DNA of 64,000 bases from Qipengyuania spongiae (GCF_026168555.1 NZ_CP092471.1:2428501-2492500); one strand, 5' to 3'. Positions 53,486-63,021 are shown, numbered from the stretch's first letter. The notes: generated from the sequence alone by a model not told the origin. Numbers and translations: made by a program.

Positions 53486-53524
53486 TCCGGCCCTTTCGCG
53501 CGCCGGACCGTCGCGATTTCGCGA
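53486..53524 (-). terminator. Inverted repeats just after dnaE
   Basis: TCGCGA-TT-TCGCGA (53511-53524) touches the dnaE stop codon, and TCCGGC (53486-53491) pairs with GCCGGA (53502-53507). Two consecutive stems at the end of a 3.5-kb gene suggest a terminator, though no T run is present. Confidence 0.35.
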
Positions 53525-56500
53525 TCAGGCGACGAGGCGCAGATGGCCTCCGCCGCGCCGCGTGGTCAGCTGCACTTCGGCCAATCCCGGCACGCCGGCG
53601 AGCCGTTCGGCAAGCTCCCCGTCGAGCCGGAAATCGCGCCCGAGGCGGAGCACCGGCTCGATCGCGGTGCCGGTGCGCAGCGTGGCGATGACCTCTCCGG
53701 TGCCCTCCCGCTCGCCCAGCTCGGCTTCGAGCGCGGCGAGCCCGGCTTCCTCAGTGATCTCCAGCGTCAGCAGCATCCGCGCATCGGCGCCGAGCTTTGC
53801 GAGCGGCGTGGCGTTGCGGACAGTGACGCGCGGCGGTTCGTCGGGGCTGGGACTGTCGAGCTCGACGTTGAGGAGCACACAGGTCCCGTCCTTCACCCAT
53901 TCCTCGAACTGCGGGACGAGGCTTTCTTCGAAACAGGCGGCGCTGAACTGGCCCGAACTGTCGGAGAAATCGGCGCGCACGAAGGGCTTGCCGCGCCGCG
54001 TCGTGCCCTTGTTCACTTTCTCGACCATGGCCGCCATCACCGCCGGCGCGCGGCCGCCCGACGGGCCGCCGCCACCCATCAGCGAAGCGTAGGAACGCGC
54101 GCCGTTCGCGCTGGCAACCTGCCGCCAGCTCTCAACCGGATGGGCGGAGAAATAGAAGCCGAAATTGTCCTTCTCGCGCGCCATCTTCTCGGCCCGCGAC
54201 CACGGTTCGACGGATTTGAGGCGGAGGTCCGCGACCTGCTGGTCCTCGCCCCCGAACAGTCCGCCCTGCCCGCTCGACCGCTCGCGCTCCGCCGCATCGG
54301 CAACGGCCAGCAGCATGTCGGCATTCGCAAACACTTTCGCGCGGTCGGGCTCCAGCTCGTCGAGCGCGCCGGCGGCGGCCAGCGCCTCCAGCCCGCGCGA
54401 GTTCATGGCGCCCTTGGGCAGGCGTTCGAACAGGTCCTTGAGGCTGGCGTAATCACCGCTCGCCTCGCGCTCGGCGACGATCGCGTCCATCGCCTTCTCG
54501 CCGACATTGCGGATCCCGGCGAGAGCGTAGCGCACGCCGTAGCCCTCCTCGGTCGGCTCGACCGTGAACTCGGCGACGGAGCGATTGATGCTGGGCGGCA
54601 GCACCGCGATGTCGTGGCGGCGCGCATCGTCCACGAACAGCGCCAGCTTTTCCGACTGGTGCATGTCGAAGCACATCGAGGCGGCGTAGAATTCCTCCGG
54701 GTAATGCGCCTTCATCCACGCCGTCTGATAGGCGAGCAGCGCGTAGGCGGCGGCGTGGGACTTGTTGAAGCCGTAACCCGCGAACTTGTCGATCAGGTCG
54801 AACAGCGCGTTCGCTTCCTTGGGCGCGATGTTCGACACCGTGCCGCAGCCGTCGATGAAACGCTGGCGCTGAGCATCCATCTCGGCCTGGACCTTCTTGC
54901 CCATTGCGCGGCGCAGCAGGTCGGCATCGCCGAGCGAATAGCCGGCGAGAATCTGCGCCGCCTGCATCACCTGTTCCTGATAGACGAAGATGCCGTAGGT
55001 TTCGGCGAGAATCCCCTCGAGTTTGGCGTGCGGATATTCGATCGCCACCTCGCCCGCCTTGCGCTTGCCGAACAACGGGATGTTGTCCATCGGGCCGGGC
55101 CGGTACAGAGAGACCAGCGCGATGATGTCCTCGAACTTGGTCGGCTTCACCGCGGTCAGCGTGCGGCGCATCCCTTCCGATTCCAGCTGGAACACGCCAA
55201 CCGTGTTGCCCGCCTTCATCAGCTCGTAGACTGCCGGATCGTCGAGCTCGAGGCGGGCGAGATCGATCGTCACGCCACGCTTTTCGAGAAGGTCGGTCGC
55301 CTTGCGCAGGACCGAGAGGGTCTTGAGGCCGAGGAAGTCGAACTTCACCAGCCCGCTGCTCTCGACATGCTTCATGTCGAACTGGGTCACCGGCATGTCC
55401 GAGCGCGGATCACGGTACAGCGGGACCAACTGCGCCAACGGCCGGTCGCCGATCACCACACCCGCGGCGTGGGTCGAGGAATTGCGCGGGAACCCCTCGA
55501 GCTGCATCGCCAGATCGACGAGCCGCTTCACTTGGTTGTCGTTGTCGTATTCACGCTTGAAATCGGCCGCGCCGTTGAGCGCGCGTGGCAAGGTCCACGG
55601 GTCGGTCGGATGGTTGGGCACCATCTTGCACAGCCGGTCGACCTGGCCGTAGCTCATCTGCAGGATACGGCCCGTATCGCGCAGCACGGCGCGCGCCTTG
55701 AGCTTGCCGAACGTGATGATCTGCGCGACGTGATCGTGGCCGTATTTGCCCTGAACATAGCGGATCACCTCGCCCCGGCGGGTTTCGCAGAAGTCGATGT
55801 CGAAGTCCGGCATCGAAACGCGTTCGGGGTTGAGGAAGCGCTCGAACAGCAGGCCGAGCCGGATAGGATCGAGATCGGTGATGGTCAGCGCCCAGGCGAC
55901 CAAGCTGCCCGCGCCCGAGCCACGCCCCGGCCCGACCGGAATGCCCTGATCCTTCGCCCATTTGATGAAGTCGGCAACGATCAGGAAATAGCCGGGAAAG
56001 CCCATCTGGTTGATGACGCCAACCTCGAAATCGAGCCGGTCGACATAGGTCCTAAGTTCCTCGTCCGATAAAGGCCCGTAAGGCTCGAGCCGGGCGGCAA
56101 GGCCGCGCCGCGCATCCTCGGCCAGCATCCGTGCCTCGCCTTCGAGATCGCCGGCAAGGCTCGGCAGGATGGGATCGCGCATCGGCGGGGCGAAGGCACA
56201 GCGCTGGGCGATGACCAGCGTGTTGGCGGTCGCCTCGGGCAAGTCCTCGAAGGTCTCGTCCATCATCGTGGCCGATTTGACGAAACTTTCGGGGTTGGAA
56301 CGCGCCCGCTCCTCGGCATCGACGTGGGTCGACCCGGCGATGCAGAGCATGGCGTCGTGCGCCTTGTGCATATGCGGTTCGGCGAAATTCGCGGGGTTGG
56401 TCGCGACGAGCGGAAGGTCGCGTTCATAGGCGAGATCAATCAGCGCCGCTTCGGCCGCTTCCTCGATCCGGTCGCCGCGCCGGGCGAGCTCGATATAGAG

Positions 56501-57007
56501 CCTGCCGGGGAACAGCGCCTCGAGCCGGTCGAGACAGGCCGCGGCATGGCTCGCCTGCCCCTCGGCCAGCAGCCGGGTGAGCGCGCCCTCGCTCGCGCCC
56601 GTCAGCGCGATCAGCCCCTCGGTCTGCCCTTCCAAATCGCCTAGGCGGATATGCGGTTCGTATTCGAGCGGCCGGTCGAGATGGGCGCGGCTGACGAGAT
56701 GGCAAAGATTGTCGTATCCGGTCTCGTCCTGCGCGTAGAGCGGCAGCCAGTCGACCTGACGACCTTCCTCGCCATCCTTGCCCGGACGCGCAATGCCGAG
56801 CAGCGTGCCGATGATCGGCTGGACGCCTTCGTCCATGCAGGCCTTGGCGAACATGACCGCGCCGTAGAGGCCGTTGCGATCGGCGAGCGCGATGGCCGGG
56901 AAGCCGCGTTCTTTCGCAAGCTTCGCCATCGCCTTGGGTTCGATCGCGCCTTCCAGCATGGTGTAGGCGGAAAGGACACGAAGCGGAACGAAGGGAGCGA
57001 AGGCCAT
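53525..57007 (-). CDS. dnaE: DNA polymerase III alpha subunit
   Basis: The 1160-residue replicative polymerase. The catalytic aspartates D401 and D403 are in PDFDIDFCETRRG at the same numbers as in E. coli, with the third in VKFDFLGLK (D557). GPGRGSGAGSLVAW (about 359-372) binds the incoming nucleotide. The PHP domain has lost early metal ligands: the usual HLRVHS appears as PLRVLS (residues 8-13), so PHP proofreading is unlikely and a separate epsilon subunit is needed. Start at 57007 (MAFAPF) with GGGAG close by; ATG at 57016 possible. Confidence 0.97.
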   Translation of the reverse strand: MAFAPFVPLRVLSAYTMLEGAIEPKAMAKLAKERGFPAIALADRNGLYGAVMFAKACMDEGVQPIIGTLLGIARPGKDGEEGRQVDWLPLYAQDETGYDNLCHLVSRAHLDRPLEYEPHIRLGDLEGQTEGLIALTGASEGALTRLLAEGQASHAAACLDRLEALFPGRLYIELARRGDRIEEAAEAALIDLAYERDLPLVATNPANFAEPHMHKAHDAMLCIAGSTHVDAEERARSNPESFVKSATMMDETFEDLPEATANTLVIAQRCAFAPPMRDPILPSLAGDLEGEARMLAEDARRGLAARLEPYGPLSDEELRTYVDRLDFEVGVINQMGFPGYFLIVADFIKWAKDQGIPVGPGRGSGAGSLVAWALTITDLDPIRLGLLFERFLNPERVSMPDFDIDFCETRRGEVIRYVQGKYGHDHVAQIITFGKLKARAVLRDTGRILQMSYGQVDRLCKMVPNHPTDPWTLPRALNGAADFKREYDNDNQVKRLVDLAMQLEGFPRNSSTHAAGVVIGDRPLAQLVPLYRDPRSDMPVTQFDMKHVESSGLVKFDFLGLKTLSVLRKATDLLEKRGVTIDLARLELDDPAVYELMKAGNTVGVFQLESEGMRRTLTAVKPTKFEDIIALVSLYRPGPMDNIPLFGKRKAGEVAIEYPHAKLEGILAETYGIFVYQEQVMQAAQILAGYSLGDADLLRRAMGKKVQAEMDAQRQRFIDGCGTVSNIAPKEANALFDLIDKFAGYGFNKSHAAAYALLAYQTAWMKAHYPEEFYAASMCFDMHQSEKLALFVDDARRHDIAVLPPSINRSVAEFTVEPTEEGYGVRYALAGIRNVGEKAMDAIVAEREASGDYASLKDLFERLPKGAMNSRGLEALAAAGALDELEPDRAKVFANADMLLAVADAAERERSSGQGGLFGGEDQQVADLRLKSVEPWSRAEKMAREKDNFGFYFSAHPVESWRQVASANGARSYASLMGGGGPSGGRAPAVMAAMVEKVNKGTTRRGKPFVRADFSDSSGQFSAACFEESLVPQFEEWVKDGTCVLLNVELDSPSPDEPPRVTVRNATPLAKLGADARMLLTLEITEEAGLAALEAELGEREGTGEVIATLRTGTAIEPVLRLGRDFRLDGELAERLAGVPGLAEVQLTTRRGGGHLRLVA

Positions 57008-57052
57008 GGCTCCCATATGCGAAGCCCGACCGGATTCGCCAAGCGAAGAAGC

Positions 57053-57418
57053 CTAGCCGTCCACCGCTCCGTCGCCCTGTCCACTGTCGGCTTGCTCGCT
57101 ACCGGCGGCGATCTTGCGACGCGTGTCCCGCACGGTCGACCATGCGCCGTAGACGATCAGCAGCGCGAGGAAGATCCAGACCCAGACCGGAATGTTGCGT
57201 CCGGCAATCGCGAGATAAAGATAGGCCGAGACGAAGAAGAACCCGGCGACGAGCGTCGGCAATACGGTCGAGCGCCCCGCCCGCGCCCGCTTCACCACCC
57301 AGGCGATGGAAGCGAGGAAGAACGGGATCGCGCCCACATAGATCGCGCCGAAGATATAGGGGTTCACGCCATAGGCCGTGCCCAGCGACAGGAACCATTG
57401 GTGCAGGCTTTCCAGCAT
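57053..57418 (-). CDS. Small integral membrane protein, unknown
   Basis: A 121-residue protein with three predicted membrane helices (about 20-42, 52-72 and 76-93) and a charged C-terminal tail (RDTRRKIAAGSEQADSGQGDG). The pattern NPYIFGAIYVGAIPFF and RNIPVWVWIFLALLIVYG resembles small uncharacterised inner-membrane proteins of sphingomonads; no function is known. ATG at 57418, 6 bases after the glutathione peroxidase stop, so it is likely in one transcript with that gene. Confidence 0.8.
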   Translation of the reverse strand: MLESLHQWFLSLGTAYGVNPYIFGAIYVGAIPFFLASIAWVVKRARAGRSTVLPTLVAGFFFVSAYLYLAIAGRNIPVWVWIFLALLIVYGAWSTVRDTRRKIAAGSEQADSGQGDGAVDG

Positions 57419-57424
57419 GGCGGC

Positions 57425-57904
57425 CTAGAGCAGCTTCTCGATGTCGCCGGCGATGTTCTCCGGCTTGTCGGTCGGGGCATAGCGGGCAACGACCCTGCCC
57501 TCGCGGTCGATCAGGAACTTGGTGAAGTTCCACTTGATGGAACGCGAACCCATCAGCCCCTTCGCCTCGCCCTTCATCCAGTCGAACAGCGGCGAGGCAT
57601 CGGCGCCGTTCACGTCGACCTTTTCCATCAGGGGGAAGGTGACGCCGAAATTGACCTTGCAGAACTCGGCGATCTCCTCGTCGCTTCCCGGTTCCTGCGC
57701 GCCGAACTGGTTGCAGGGAAAGCCGAGCACTTCGAAACCGCGATCCGCGAACCGCTGATAGAGCGCCTCGAGACCGTCATATTGCGGGGTGAAGCCGCAT
57801 TTGCTCGCGGTATTCACCACCAGCAGAACCTTTCCCAGCTTGCCGGCCAGATCGACAGGCGCGCCGCGATTGTCGGTGACAGTGAAATCCGCGATCGTGG
57901 TCAT
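57425..57904 (-). CDS. Glutathione peroxidase-family peroxidase
   Basis: A 159-residue thiol peroxidase that reduces hydroperoxides. The peroxidatic residue is C36 in NTASKCGFTPQ (a cysteine, not selenocysteine); the tetrad glutamine lies in FPCNQFGAQEPGS and the tryptophan in IKWNFTKFLID. The FPCNQFG cysteine is the possible resolving residue, so thioredoxin rather than glutathione may be the reductant, as in most bacterial homologues. ATG at 57904. It follows a small gene of unknown function by 12 bases. Confidence 0.94.
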   Translation of the reverse strand: MTTIADFTVTDNRGAPVDLAGKLGKVLLVVNTASKCGFTPQYDGLEALYQRFADRGFEVLGFPCNQFGAQEPGSDEEIAEFCKVNFGVTFPLMEKVDVNGADASPLFDWMKGEAKGLMGSRSIKWNFTKFLIDREGRVVARYAPTDKPENIAGDIEKLL

Positions 57905-57916
57905 CGGCGCGAGATC

Positions 57917-58192
57917 CTAGCCGGGATAGGCGGGATGCTTGGCGAGGTTCGCCACTTCCGCGGCCGAGTATTTCCGGTCGCCCATCTTGTCGATGTAATA
58001 CTGGCCGCGCTCCTCCTCTGGCAGCAGCATCATGTGGGCGATAAGTTGGGCGAAGGTGCCCGAACGCAGGCCCTTGCCCTTGTCCAGCACTCCTCCGCCA
58101 TCGTCGGTGCGGTGGAGCGAGGCGCGATCGTCCCACTCGATACCCGCATTCTTGTCGGTGTCGGCTTGGAAAGTGCTGGGATGGTCGGTCAT
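57917..58192 (-). CDS. Small conserved-looking protein, unknown
   Basis: A 91-residue soluble, acidic protein. It has no signal peptide or membrane segment. GGVLDKGKGLRSGTFAQLIAHMMLLPEEERGQYYIDKMGDRKYSAAEVANLAKHPAYPG reads as a helical domain with a HMMLLPEEERG core. I do not recognise the family. The stop lies 12 bases before the start of the glutathione peroxidase gene and both run leftward, so a role in peroxide defence is possible but only by association. Confidence 0.7.
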   Translation of the reverse strand: MTDHPSTFQADTDKNAGIEWDDRASLHRTDDGGGVLDKGKGLRSGTFAQLIAHMMLLPEEERGQYYIDKMGDRKYSAAEVANLAKHPAYPG

Positions 58193-58242
58193 TTACGATA
58201 ACTCCTTCGGTCCGCCAACGAACGAGGGGCGGTACGGGTCCG

Positions 58243-58932
58243 CTATTCCAGCACGCCGTCATGCAGGCGGACGATCCGGTCCATCCGCTGAGCGAGCCGC
58301 TCGTTGTGGGTCGCGATCAGCGCTGCGCTGCCTTCCTCGCGCACGAGCGAAAGGAGTTGCTCGAGCACCCGGCCCGACGTCGCCTCGTCGAGATTGCCGG
58401 TCGGCTCGTCCGCCAGCAGCAGCTTGGGCCGGTTGGCGAGACCGCGCGCCACCGCGACGCGCTGCTGCTCGCCGCCCGACAGCTTGCTCGGCCGATGGGT
58501 CATGCGCTCGCCGAGCCCGAGCTCGGTCAGCAGTTCCTCGGCTCGCCGTTCGGCTTCGTCGCGCGGCTTTCCGGCGACGAGCTGGGGCAAGACCACGTTC
58601 TCGCGCGCATCGAAGTCGGGCAGCAGATGGTGGAACTGATAGACGAAGCCGAGATGATCGCGCCGCAGTTCGGTCCGGGCCTGCGCGTTCGATTTCTCCG
58701 CCGCGTGCCCGGCGATCACGATCTCTCCCCCGAACCCGCCTTCGAGCAGACCGACCGCCTGAAGCAGCGTCGACTTGCCCGAACCCGAGGGGCCGAGCAG
58801 CGCGACGATTTCGCCCGCGCCGATCGACAGGTTTACGCCGCGCAGCACGTCGATCCGCACGCCGCCCTGTTCGAAGCTGCGAGTGAGCCCGCGCAATTCG
58901 ACCACGGCCTGGCTGATGAGCGACCTATTCAT
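58243..58932 (-). CDS. lolD: Lipoprotein-releasing ABC transporter ATP-binding protein LolD
   Basis: A 229-residue ABC ATPase. Walker [10 protein letters not shown] is at about 44-52, signature [15 protein letters not shown] at about 146-160, Walker [10 protein letters not shown] just after. LolD drives the release of outer-membrane lipoproteins from the inner membrane with the LolC/E permease encoded directly upstream. The start overlaps the end of the permease gene by 8 bases. The N-terminal [23 protein letters not shown] is normal for LolD. Confidence 0.95.
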   Translation of the reverse strand: MNRSLISQAVVELRGLTRSFEQGGVRIDVLRGVNLSIGAGEIVALLGPSGSGKSTLLQAVGLLEGGFGGEIVIAGHAAEKSNAQARTELRRDHLGFVYQFHHLLPDFDARENVVLPQLVAGKPRDEAERRAEELLTELGLGERMTHRPSKLSGGEQQRVAVARGLANRPKLLLADEPTGNLDEATSGRVLEQLLSLVREEGSAALIATHNERLAQRMDRIVRLHDGVLE

Positions 58933-60166
58933 AGCGAAGCACCTCCACCGGATCGGTGCTGGCCGCCTTCCACGCGGGATAGAGCGTCGCGAGGAAGCTG
59001 AGGAACAGCGCCAGCCCGACGATCAGCGCGATCTCCACCGGATCCGTGCGCGATGGCAAGGTGGACAGGAAACGCACCTGCGGGTCCCACAGGTTCTGGC
59101 CGGTGACGAGGCCGATGAATGCGACGATCGGCTCCCGGAAAAAGAGCACGATGAATCCGAGCACGAGCCCAGCGACGGTGCCGATCGCGCCGACGGTGAA
59201 GCCGGTGGTGACGAAAATCTTCATCAGACTCTTCCGTGTCGCGCCCATCGTCCGCATGATTGCGATGTCGCGGGTCTTGGCGCGGACCAGCATGACGAGG
59301 CTCGACAGAATGTTGAATGCCGCCACCAACACCATGAAACTAAGGGCGAAAGCCATCGCCACGCGTTCGACCTGTAGCGCTTCGAACAATGTCGAGTTGA
59401 TAGTCTTCCAGTCGCTCACCACCGCGCGCCCGGCGAGCGAGCGGGTGACCGGAGCGAGGATTTCGGACACCCGGTCGGGATCGGTCACCTGCACCTCGAT
59501 CATGCCGATCGTATCGCCGATCAGCAGCAGCGTCTGCGCATCCTGCATCGGCATGATGACGAAGGCCTGGTCGTAATCGTAGATGCCGACCTCGAAGATG
59601 GCCGCAACGCGGTAGCCGATCTGGCGCGGGACGGTGCCGAACGGCGTCGAGCGCCCCTGCGGATTGATGATCGTGATTGTGTCGCCAACCCGCGCGCCGA
59701 TATTCTGAGCGAGGCGCGAGCCGATTGCGACATTGCCCTCGCCCGGCTGAAGCTCGGAGATATTGCCGGAGACGACGTTCGACGACAGATCGGAGATGTC
59801 GCGCATCGTATTGCCGCGCACCAGGATCGCCTCGACCCGGCCATTGAACGTGGTGAGCAACGGTTGTTCGATCAGGGGGGAGGCTTCGGTGACGCCCGGC
59901 GTGGTCCGGACCTCCTGAAGCACGTTCTCCCAGTCGTCGAGCCGCCCGCCATAGGCCTGGACGATGGCGTGTCCGTTCAGCCCCACGATCTTGTCGAGCA
60001 GTTCGGCGCGAAAGCCGTTCATCACGCTCATCACGATCACCAGCATGGCGACCGAGAGCATGACGACGCCGATCGAGATGCTGGCGACGAGCGCGATGAA
60101 CGCCTCGCCCCTGCCCGGTAGCAGGTAGCGCTTGGCGATGGTCCGTTCGAATGGGGATAGCAGCAA
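58925..60166 (-). CDS. lolC: Lipoprotein-releasing ABC transporter permease LolC/LolE
   Basis: A 413-residue permease with a first membrane helix at about 25-48, a large periplasmic domain, and three C-terminal helices (about 275-300, 320-345, 380-400) in the FtsX arrangement. [17 protein letters not shown] and [20 protein letters not shown] are the LolC-type marks. Only one permease gene is present, as in many alphaproteobacteria where LolC and LolE are merged in function (often called LolF). The start is a TTG at 60166; [14 protein letters not shown] then matches the family. It is divergent from purF. Confidence 0.93.
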   Translation of the reverse strand: MLLSPFERTIAKRYLLPGRGEAFIALVASISIGVVMLSVAMLVIVMSVMNGFRAELLDKIVGLNGHAIVQAYGGRLDDWENVLQEVRTTPGVTEASPLIEQPLLTTFNGRVEAILVRGNTMRDISDLSSNVVSGNISELQPGEGNVAIGSRLAQNIGARVGDTITIINPQGRSTPFGTVPRQIGYRVAAIFEVGIYDYDQAFVIMPMQDAQTLLLIGDTIGMIEVQVTDPDRVSEILAPVTRSLAGRAVVSDWKTINSTLFEALQVERVAMAFALSFMVLVAAFNILSSLVMLVRAKTRDIAIMRTMGATRKSLMKIFVTTGFTVGAIGTVAGLVLGFIVLFFREPIVAFIGLVTGQNLWDPQVRFLSTLPSRTDPVEIALIVGLALFLSFLATLYPAWKAASTDPVEVLRYE

Positions 60167-60360
60167 GGGTGTCGGGCTTTGTCCGGCGAGAGTGTGTGGC
60201 GGTCTTTAGGAACAGCAACCTTGCCGCGCAATGAAATCGTGCGCCGCGCGCGGAACCGTTGGTGCGAGCCTTGTAATCCGGCGGTAACATCGCCATTGGC
60301 ACCTCCACAAGCGGACGGCCCCTCTCGAACGCGATGCAAGGCAGGCGGACAGCCACTGCG
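60167..60360. other. Divergent lolC/purF intergenic region, 194 bases
   Basis: Both promoters must lie here. I see no convincing hexamers, operator or PurR box. GCGCGG-rich and TTGTAATCC stretches are present in the middle. Nothing further can be assigned. Confidence 0.3.
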
Positions 60361-61833
60361 ATGAACCTGACCCATCCTTTCTTCGATTCCGAAGGCGACA
60401 AGCTGCGCGAGGAATGCGGCGTCTTCGGCGCGATCAACGCTGCCGATGCTTCGGCGGCGACCGCACTCGGGCTCCACGCCCTCCAGCATCGCGGCCAGGA
60501 AGCGGCCGGGATCATCAGTTTCGACGGGCAGGAATTTCTCGTGCGCCGCGGTCTCGGCCATGTGGCGGAGAACTTCTCGAGCCAGGATGCGATCGCCGAA
60601 CTGCCGGGCATGATGGCGGCGGGGCATGTCCGCTATTCAACCACCGGCGGATCGGGCCTGCGCAACATTCAGCCGCTCTATGCCGACTTGGCGAGCGGCG
60701 GCTTCGCCGTGGCGCATAACGGCAATATCTCGAATGCCGGTTCCCTGCGCGAGGATCTGGTCAGACGCGGCGCGATCTTCCAGTCGACCAGCGACACCGA
60801 GGTCATCATCCACCTCGTCGCCACCAGCCGCTATCCCACGATCGTCGACCGCCTGGTCGACGCGCTTCGCCTGCTCGAGGGCGCCTATGCACTGATCGTG
60901 ATGACGCCGCAGGGCATGATCGCTTGCCGCGATCCGCTGGGCATCCGCCCGCTGGTGATGGGCAAGATCGGCGATGCCACCGTCTTCGCCAGCGAGAGCG
61001 TCGCCTTCGACGTGGTCGGCGCGGAATTCGTGCGCGAGGTCGAGCCGGGCGAACTGATCCGCGTCGATTTCGATGGCAATGTCGATTCCCTCCATCCCTT
61101 CGGCAATCACAGTCCGCGCCCTTGCATTTTCGAGCATGTCTATTTCAGCCGGCCCGACAGCTTTTTCGCCGGGCGCAGCGTCTACGAGGCGCGCAAGGCG
61201 ATCGGCGCGGAGCTCGCCCGAGAAAAGCCGGTCGAGGCGGATCTGGTCGTCCCCGTGCCCGACAGCGGGGTGCCTGCGGCGATCGGCTATGCGCAGGCGT
61301 CGGGCATCCCCTTCGAACTGGGCATTATCCGCTCGCACTATGTCGGGCGGACCTTCATCCAGCCCAGCGACGGCGCGCGCCATGCAGGCGTCAAGCGCAA
61401 GCACAACGCCAATCGCGAACTGGTGCGCGGCAAGCGGATCGTGCTGATCGACGATTCGATCGTGCGCGGCACCACTAGTCTCTCGATCGTCGAGATGATG
61501 CGCGATGCGGGCGCAACCGAGGTGCATTTCCGTGTCGCCAGCCCGCCCACCGCGCATAGCTGCTTCTACGGCGTCGACACGCCCGAACGCTCCAAGCTTC
61601 TGGCCGCGCGAATGGAGCTCGAACCCATGCGCGAATTCATCAAGGCGGACAGTCTCGCCTTCATCTCGATCGACGGGCTCTATCGCGCGGTCGGGCACGA
61701 AAAGCGCGTGGCGACGCGCCCGCAATTCTGCGATGCCTGCTTCACCGGCGAATATCCCACATCGCTGACCGATCTCAATCGCCGCGAAACGCAGAGCGCG
61801 CAGCTCGCCTTCCCCGAAACGGAGCGCGGCTGA
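60361..61833 (+). CDS. purF: Amidophosphoribosyltransferase
   Basis: A 490-residue enzyme that commits PRPP to purine synthesis. A propeptide of 18 residues precedes the N-terminal nucleophile C19 (REECGVFG), which must be exposed by cleavage. The PRPP loop is VLIDDSIVRGTT. Cysteines in PRPCIFEH, AHSCFYG and FCDACF match the four iron-sulfur ligands of the B. subtilis-type enzyme, so a [4Fe-4S] cluster is expected. ATG at 60361; the in-frame ATG at 60334 would only lengthen the propeptide. It overlaps the SDR gene by one base. Confidence 0.97.
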   Translation: MNLTHPFFDSEGDKLREECGVFGAINAADASAATALGLHALQHRGQEAAGIISFDGQEFLVRRGLGHVAENFSSQDAIAELPGMMAAGHVRYSTTGGSGLRNIQPLYADLASGGFAVAHNGNISNAGSLREDLVRRGAIFQSTSDTEVIIHLVATSRYPTIVDRLVDALRLLEGAYALIVMTPQGMIACRDPLGIRPLVMGKIGDATVFASESVAFDVVGAEFVREVEPGELIRVDFDGNVDSLHPFGNHSPRPCIFEHVYFSRPDSFFAGRSVYEARKAIGAELAREKPVEADLVVPVPDSGVPAAIGYAQASGIPFELGIIRSHYVGRTFIQPSDGARHAGVKRKHNANRELVRGKRIVLIDDSIVRGTTSLSIVEMMRDAGATEVHFRVASPPTAHSCFYGVDTPERSKLLAARMELEPMREFIKADSLAFISIDGLYRAVGHEKRVATRPQFCDACFTGEYPTSLTDLNRRETQSAQLAFPETERG

Positions 61834-62561
61834 TGGCGGAGGCGAACAAGCCCCTCGCGGGCAAGACCGCGCTGGTAACCGGTGCCAGCAAGGGCATCGG
61901 TGCCGCGACGGCGAAGGCGCTGGCCGAGGCGGGCGCGCATGTCATCCTCACCGCGCGCGATGTTTCCGCGCTCGAGGCGGTCGAGGATGCGATTCACGAC
62001 GCGGGCGGCAATTCCACGATCGCGCCGGTCGACCTGATGGAAACCGACGGCATTGTCCGGCTGGCGACCGCCGTGGCGAGCCGGTGGGACGCGCTCGACA
62101 TCCTCGTGATCGCAGCGGCCTATCTTCCGACGCTGACGCCGGTCTCGCAGATCGACGGCAAGCAGTTCGCGCAGGCGATCACGGTCAACTTGCTGGCGAC
62201 GCAGGGGCTGCTCGCGGCCTTCGATCCGCTGCTCAAGCGTTCGCCGGACGGAGCCCGCGTGATCGGGCTTACCAGCAGCGTGGGCGAGACGCCGCGTGCC
62301 TACTGGTCGGCCTATGCCTCGACCAAGGCGGCGTTCGACAATCTGCTCGAAAGCTACGGGCAGGAGGTCGAGAAAGTGTCGAAGACGAGAGTCGCGATCG
62401 TCGATCCCGGCGCGACGCGCACCGCCATGCGGGCCAAGGCCTATCCCGGCGAGGATCCCAAGACGGTCAAGCCGCCCGAGGCCGTGGCGGAGCGCATCGT
62501 CGCGCTGGCCACGGAAGGCTTCGCCACCAGCCATCGCGAGCGCGTGGAAGCGGACGGTTAA
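61833..62561 (+). CDS. Short-chain dehydrogenase/reductase
   Basis: A 242-residue SDR. The cofactor motif TGASKGIGAA is at about 17-26; the active-site serine is in LTSSVGE and the YxxxK pair in YASTKAAF (about 157-164). AR(D) after the first strand suggests NADP preference, though this is weak. The ATG shares one base with the purF stop (TGATG), so the two are cotranscribed; this neighbour pair recurs in sphingomonads. Substrate unknown. Confidence 0.92.
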   Translation: MAEANKPLAGKTALVTGASKGIGAATAKALAEAGAHVILTARDVSALEAVEDAIHDAGGNSTIAPVDLMETDGIVRLATAVASRWDALDILVIAAAYLPTLTPVSQIDGKQFAQAITVNLLATQGLLAAFDPLLKRSPDGARVIGLTSSVGETPRAYWSAYASTKAAFDNLLESYGQEVEKVSKTRVAIVDPGATRTAMRAKAYPGEDPKTVKPPEAVAERIVALATEGFATSHRERVEADG

Positions 62562-62602
62562 CCAGATGCGGTGGCGGTTCGGTAACCCCGATCCGGCATG
62601 AA

Positions 62603-62656
62603 CCTGCTGTCTGGCGCTCGAATTCCCGGGCGCCGGTGTCGACAGCGTTCAGCAGG
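62603..62656 (+). promoter_or_regulatory. Foldable leader covering the ribosome-binding site of the PilZ gene
   Basis: CCTGCTG (62603-62609) pairs with CAGCAGG (62650-62656), whose last bases are part of the AGGA ribosome-binding site of the PilZ gene. GGCGC (62613-62617) pairs with GCGCC (62630-62634) inside it. Alternatively GCTGTC (62606-62611) pairs with GACAGC (62641-62646), which would free the ribosome site. The two outer stems are mutually exclusive, a possible translational switch. Confidence 0.45.
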
Positions 62657-62666
62657 ATCAGCCGCC

Positions 62667-63017
62667 ATGCAATTCATCACGCAGGATCGCTACAGCATCG
62701 CCGCGCAGGAAGATCGCTGCTCGCCGCGCACACGTCTGACCATTCCGGGCCAGCTGCGCGCGTCGGGCGGACGCGCCTTTCAGACCAGGGTCCACGACCT
62801 TTCGATCAGCGGCTTTTCGGCCGCTGCCATCAACCGGATGCACGAGGGCCAGATCTGCTGGCTCACCCTGCCCGGCCTCGAATCGCTCCAGAGCCAGGTG
62901 GTGTGGTGGGAGAACTGCCAGGTCGGTTGCGCCTTCACCGAATTGCTGAGTCCGATCGTGCACGACAATATCCTCGCCCGCTATTCCGGCGAAAACGTCT
63001 ACCGCACGGTCCGCTGA
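62667..63017 (+). CDS. PilZ domain protein
   Basis: A 116-residue single-domain PilZ protein. The cyclic-di-GMP binding motifs are in place: the arginine region DRCSPRTRLTIPG (about 17-29, RxxxR-like) and D-x-S-x-x-G in HDLSISGFSA (about 44-53). The remaining strands (GLESLQSQVVWWENCQVGCAFTE) complete the barrel. It probably senses cyclic-di-GMP and controls motility, adhesion or polysaccharide output. Start at 62667 with AGGA about 10 bases before; its leader can fold over that site. It converges with the serine hydrolase gene by 4 bases. Confidence 0.88.
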   Translation: MQFITQDRYSIAAQEDRCSPRTRLTIPGQLRASGGRAFQTRVHDLSISGFSAAAINRMHEGQICWLTLPGLESLQSQVVWWENCQVGCAFTELLSPIVHDNILARYSGENVYRTVR

Positions 63018-63021
63018 AACA

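Noticed and set aside
57425..57904. Selenocysteine in the peroxidase
   Set aside because: The active position is a normal cysteine codon and no in-frame UGA is present.
62555..62565. TTAACC near the purF-SDR end as a CtrA half-site
   Set aside because: Only one half-site, located at a stop codon, with no second half at the required distance.
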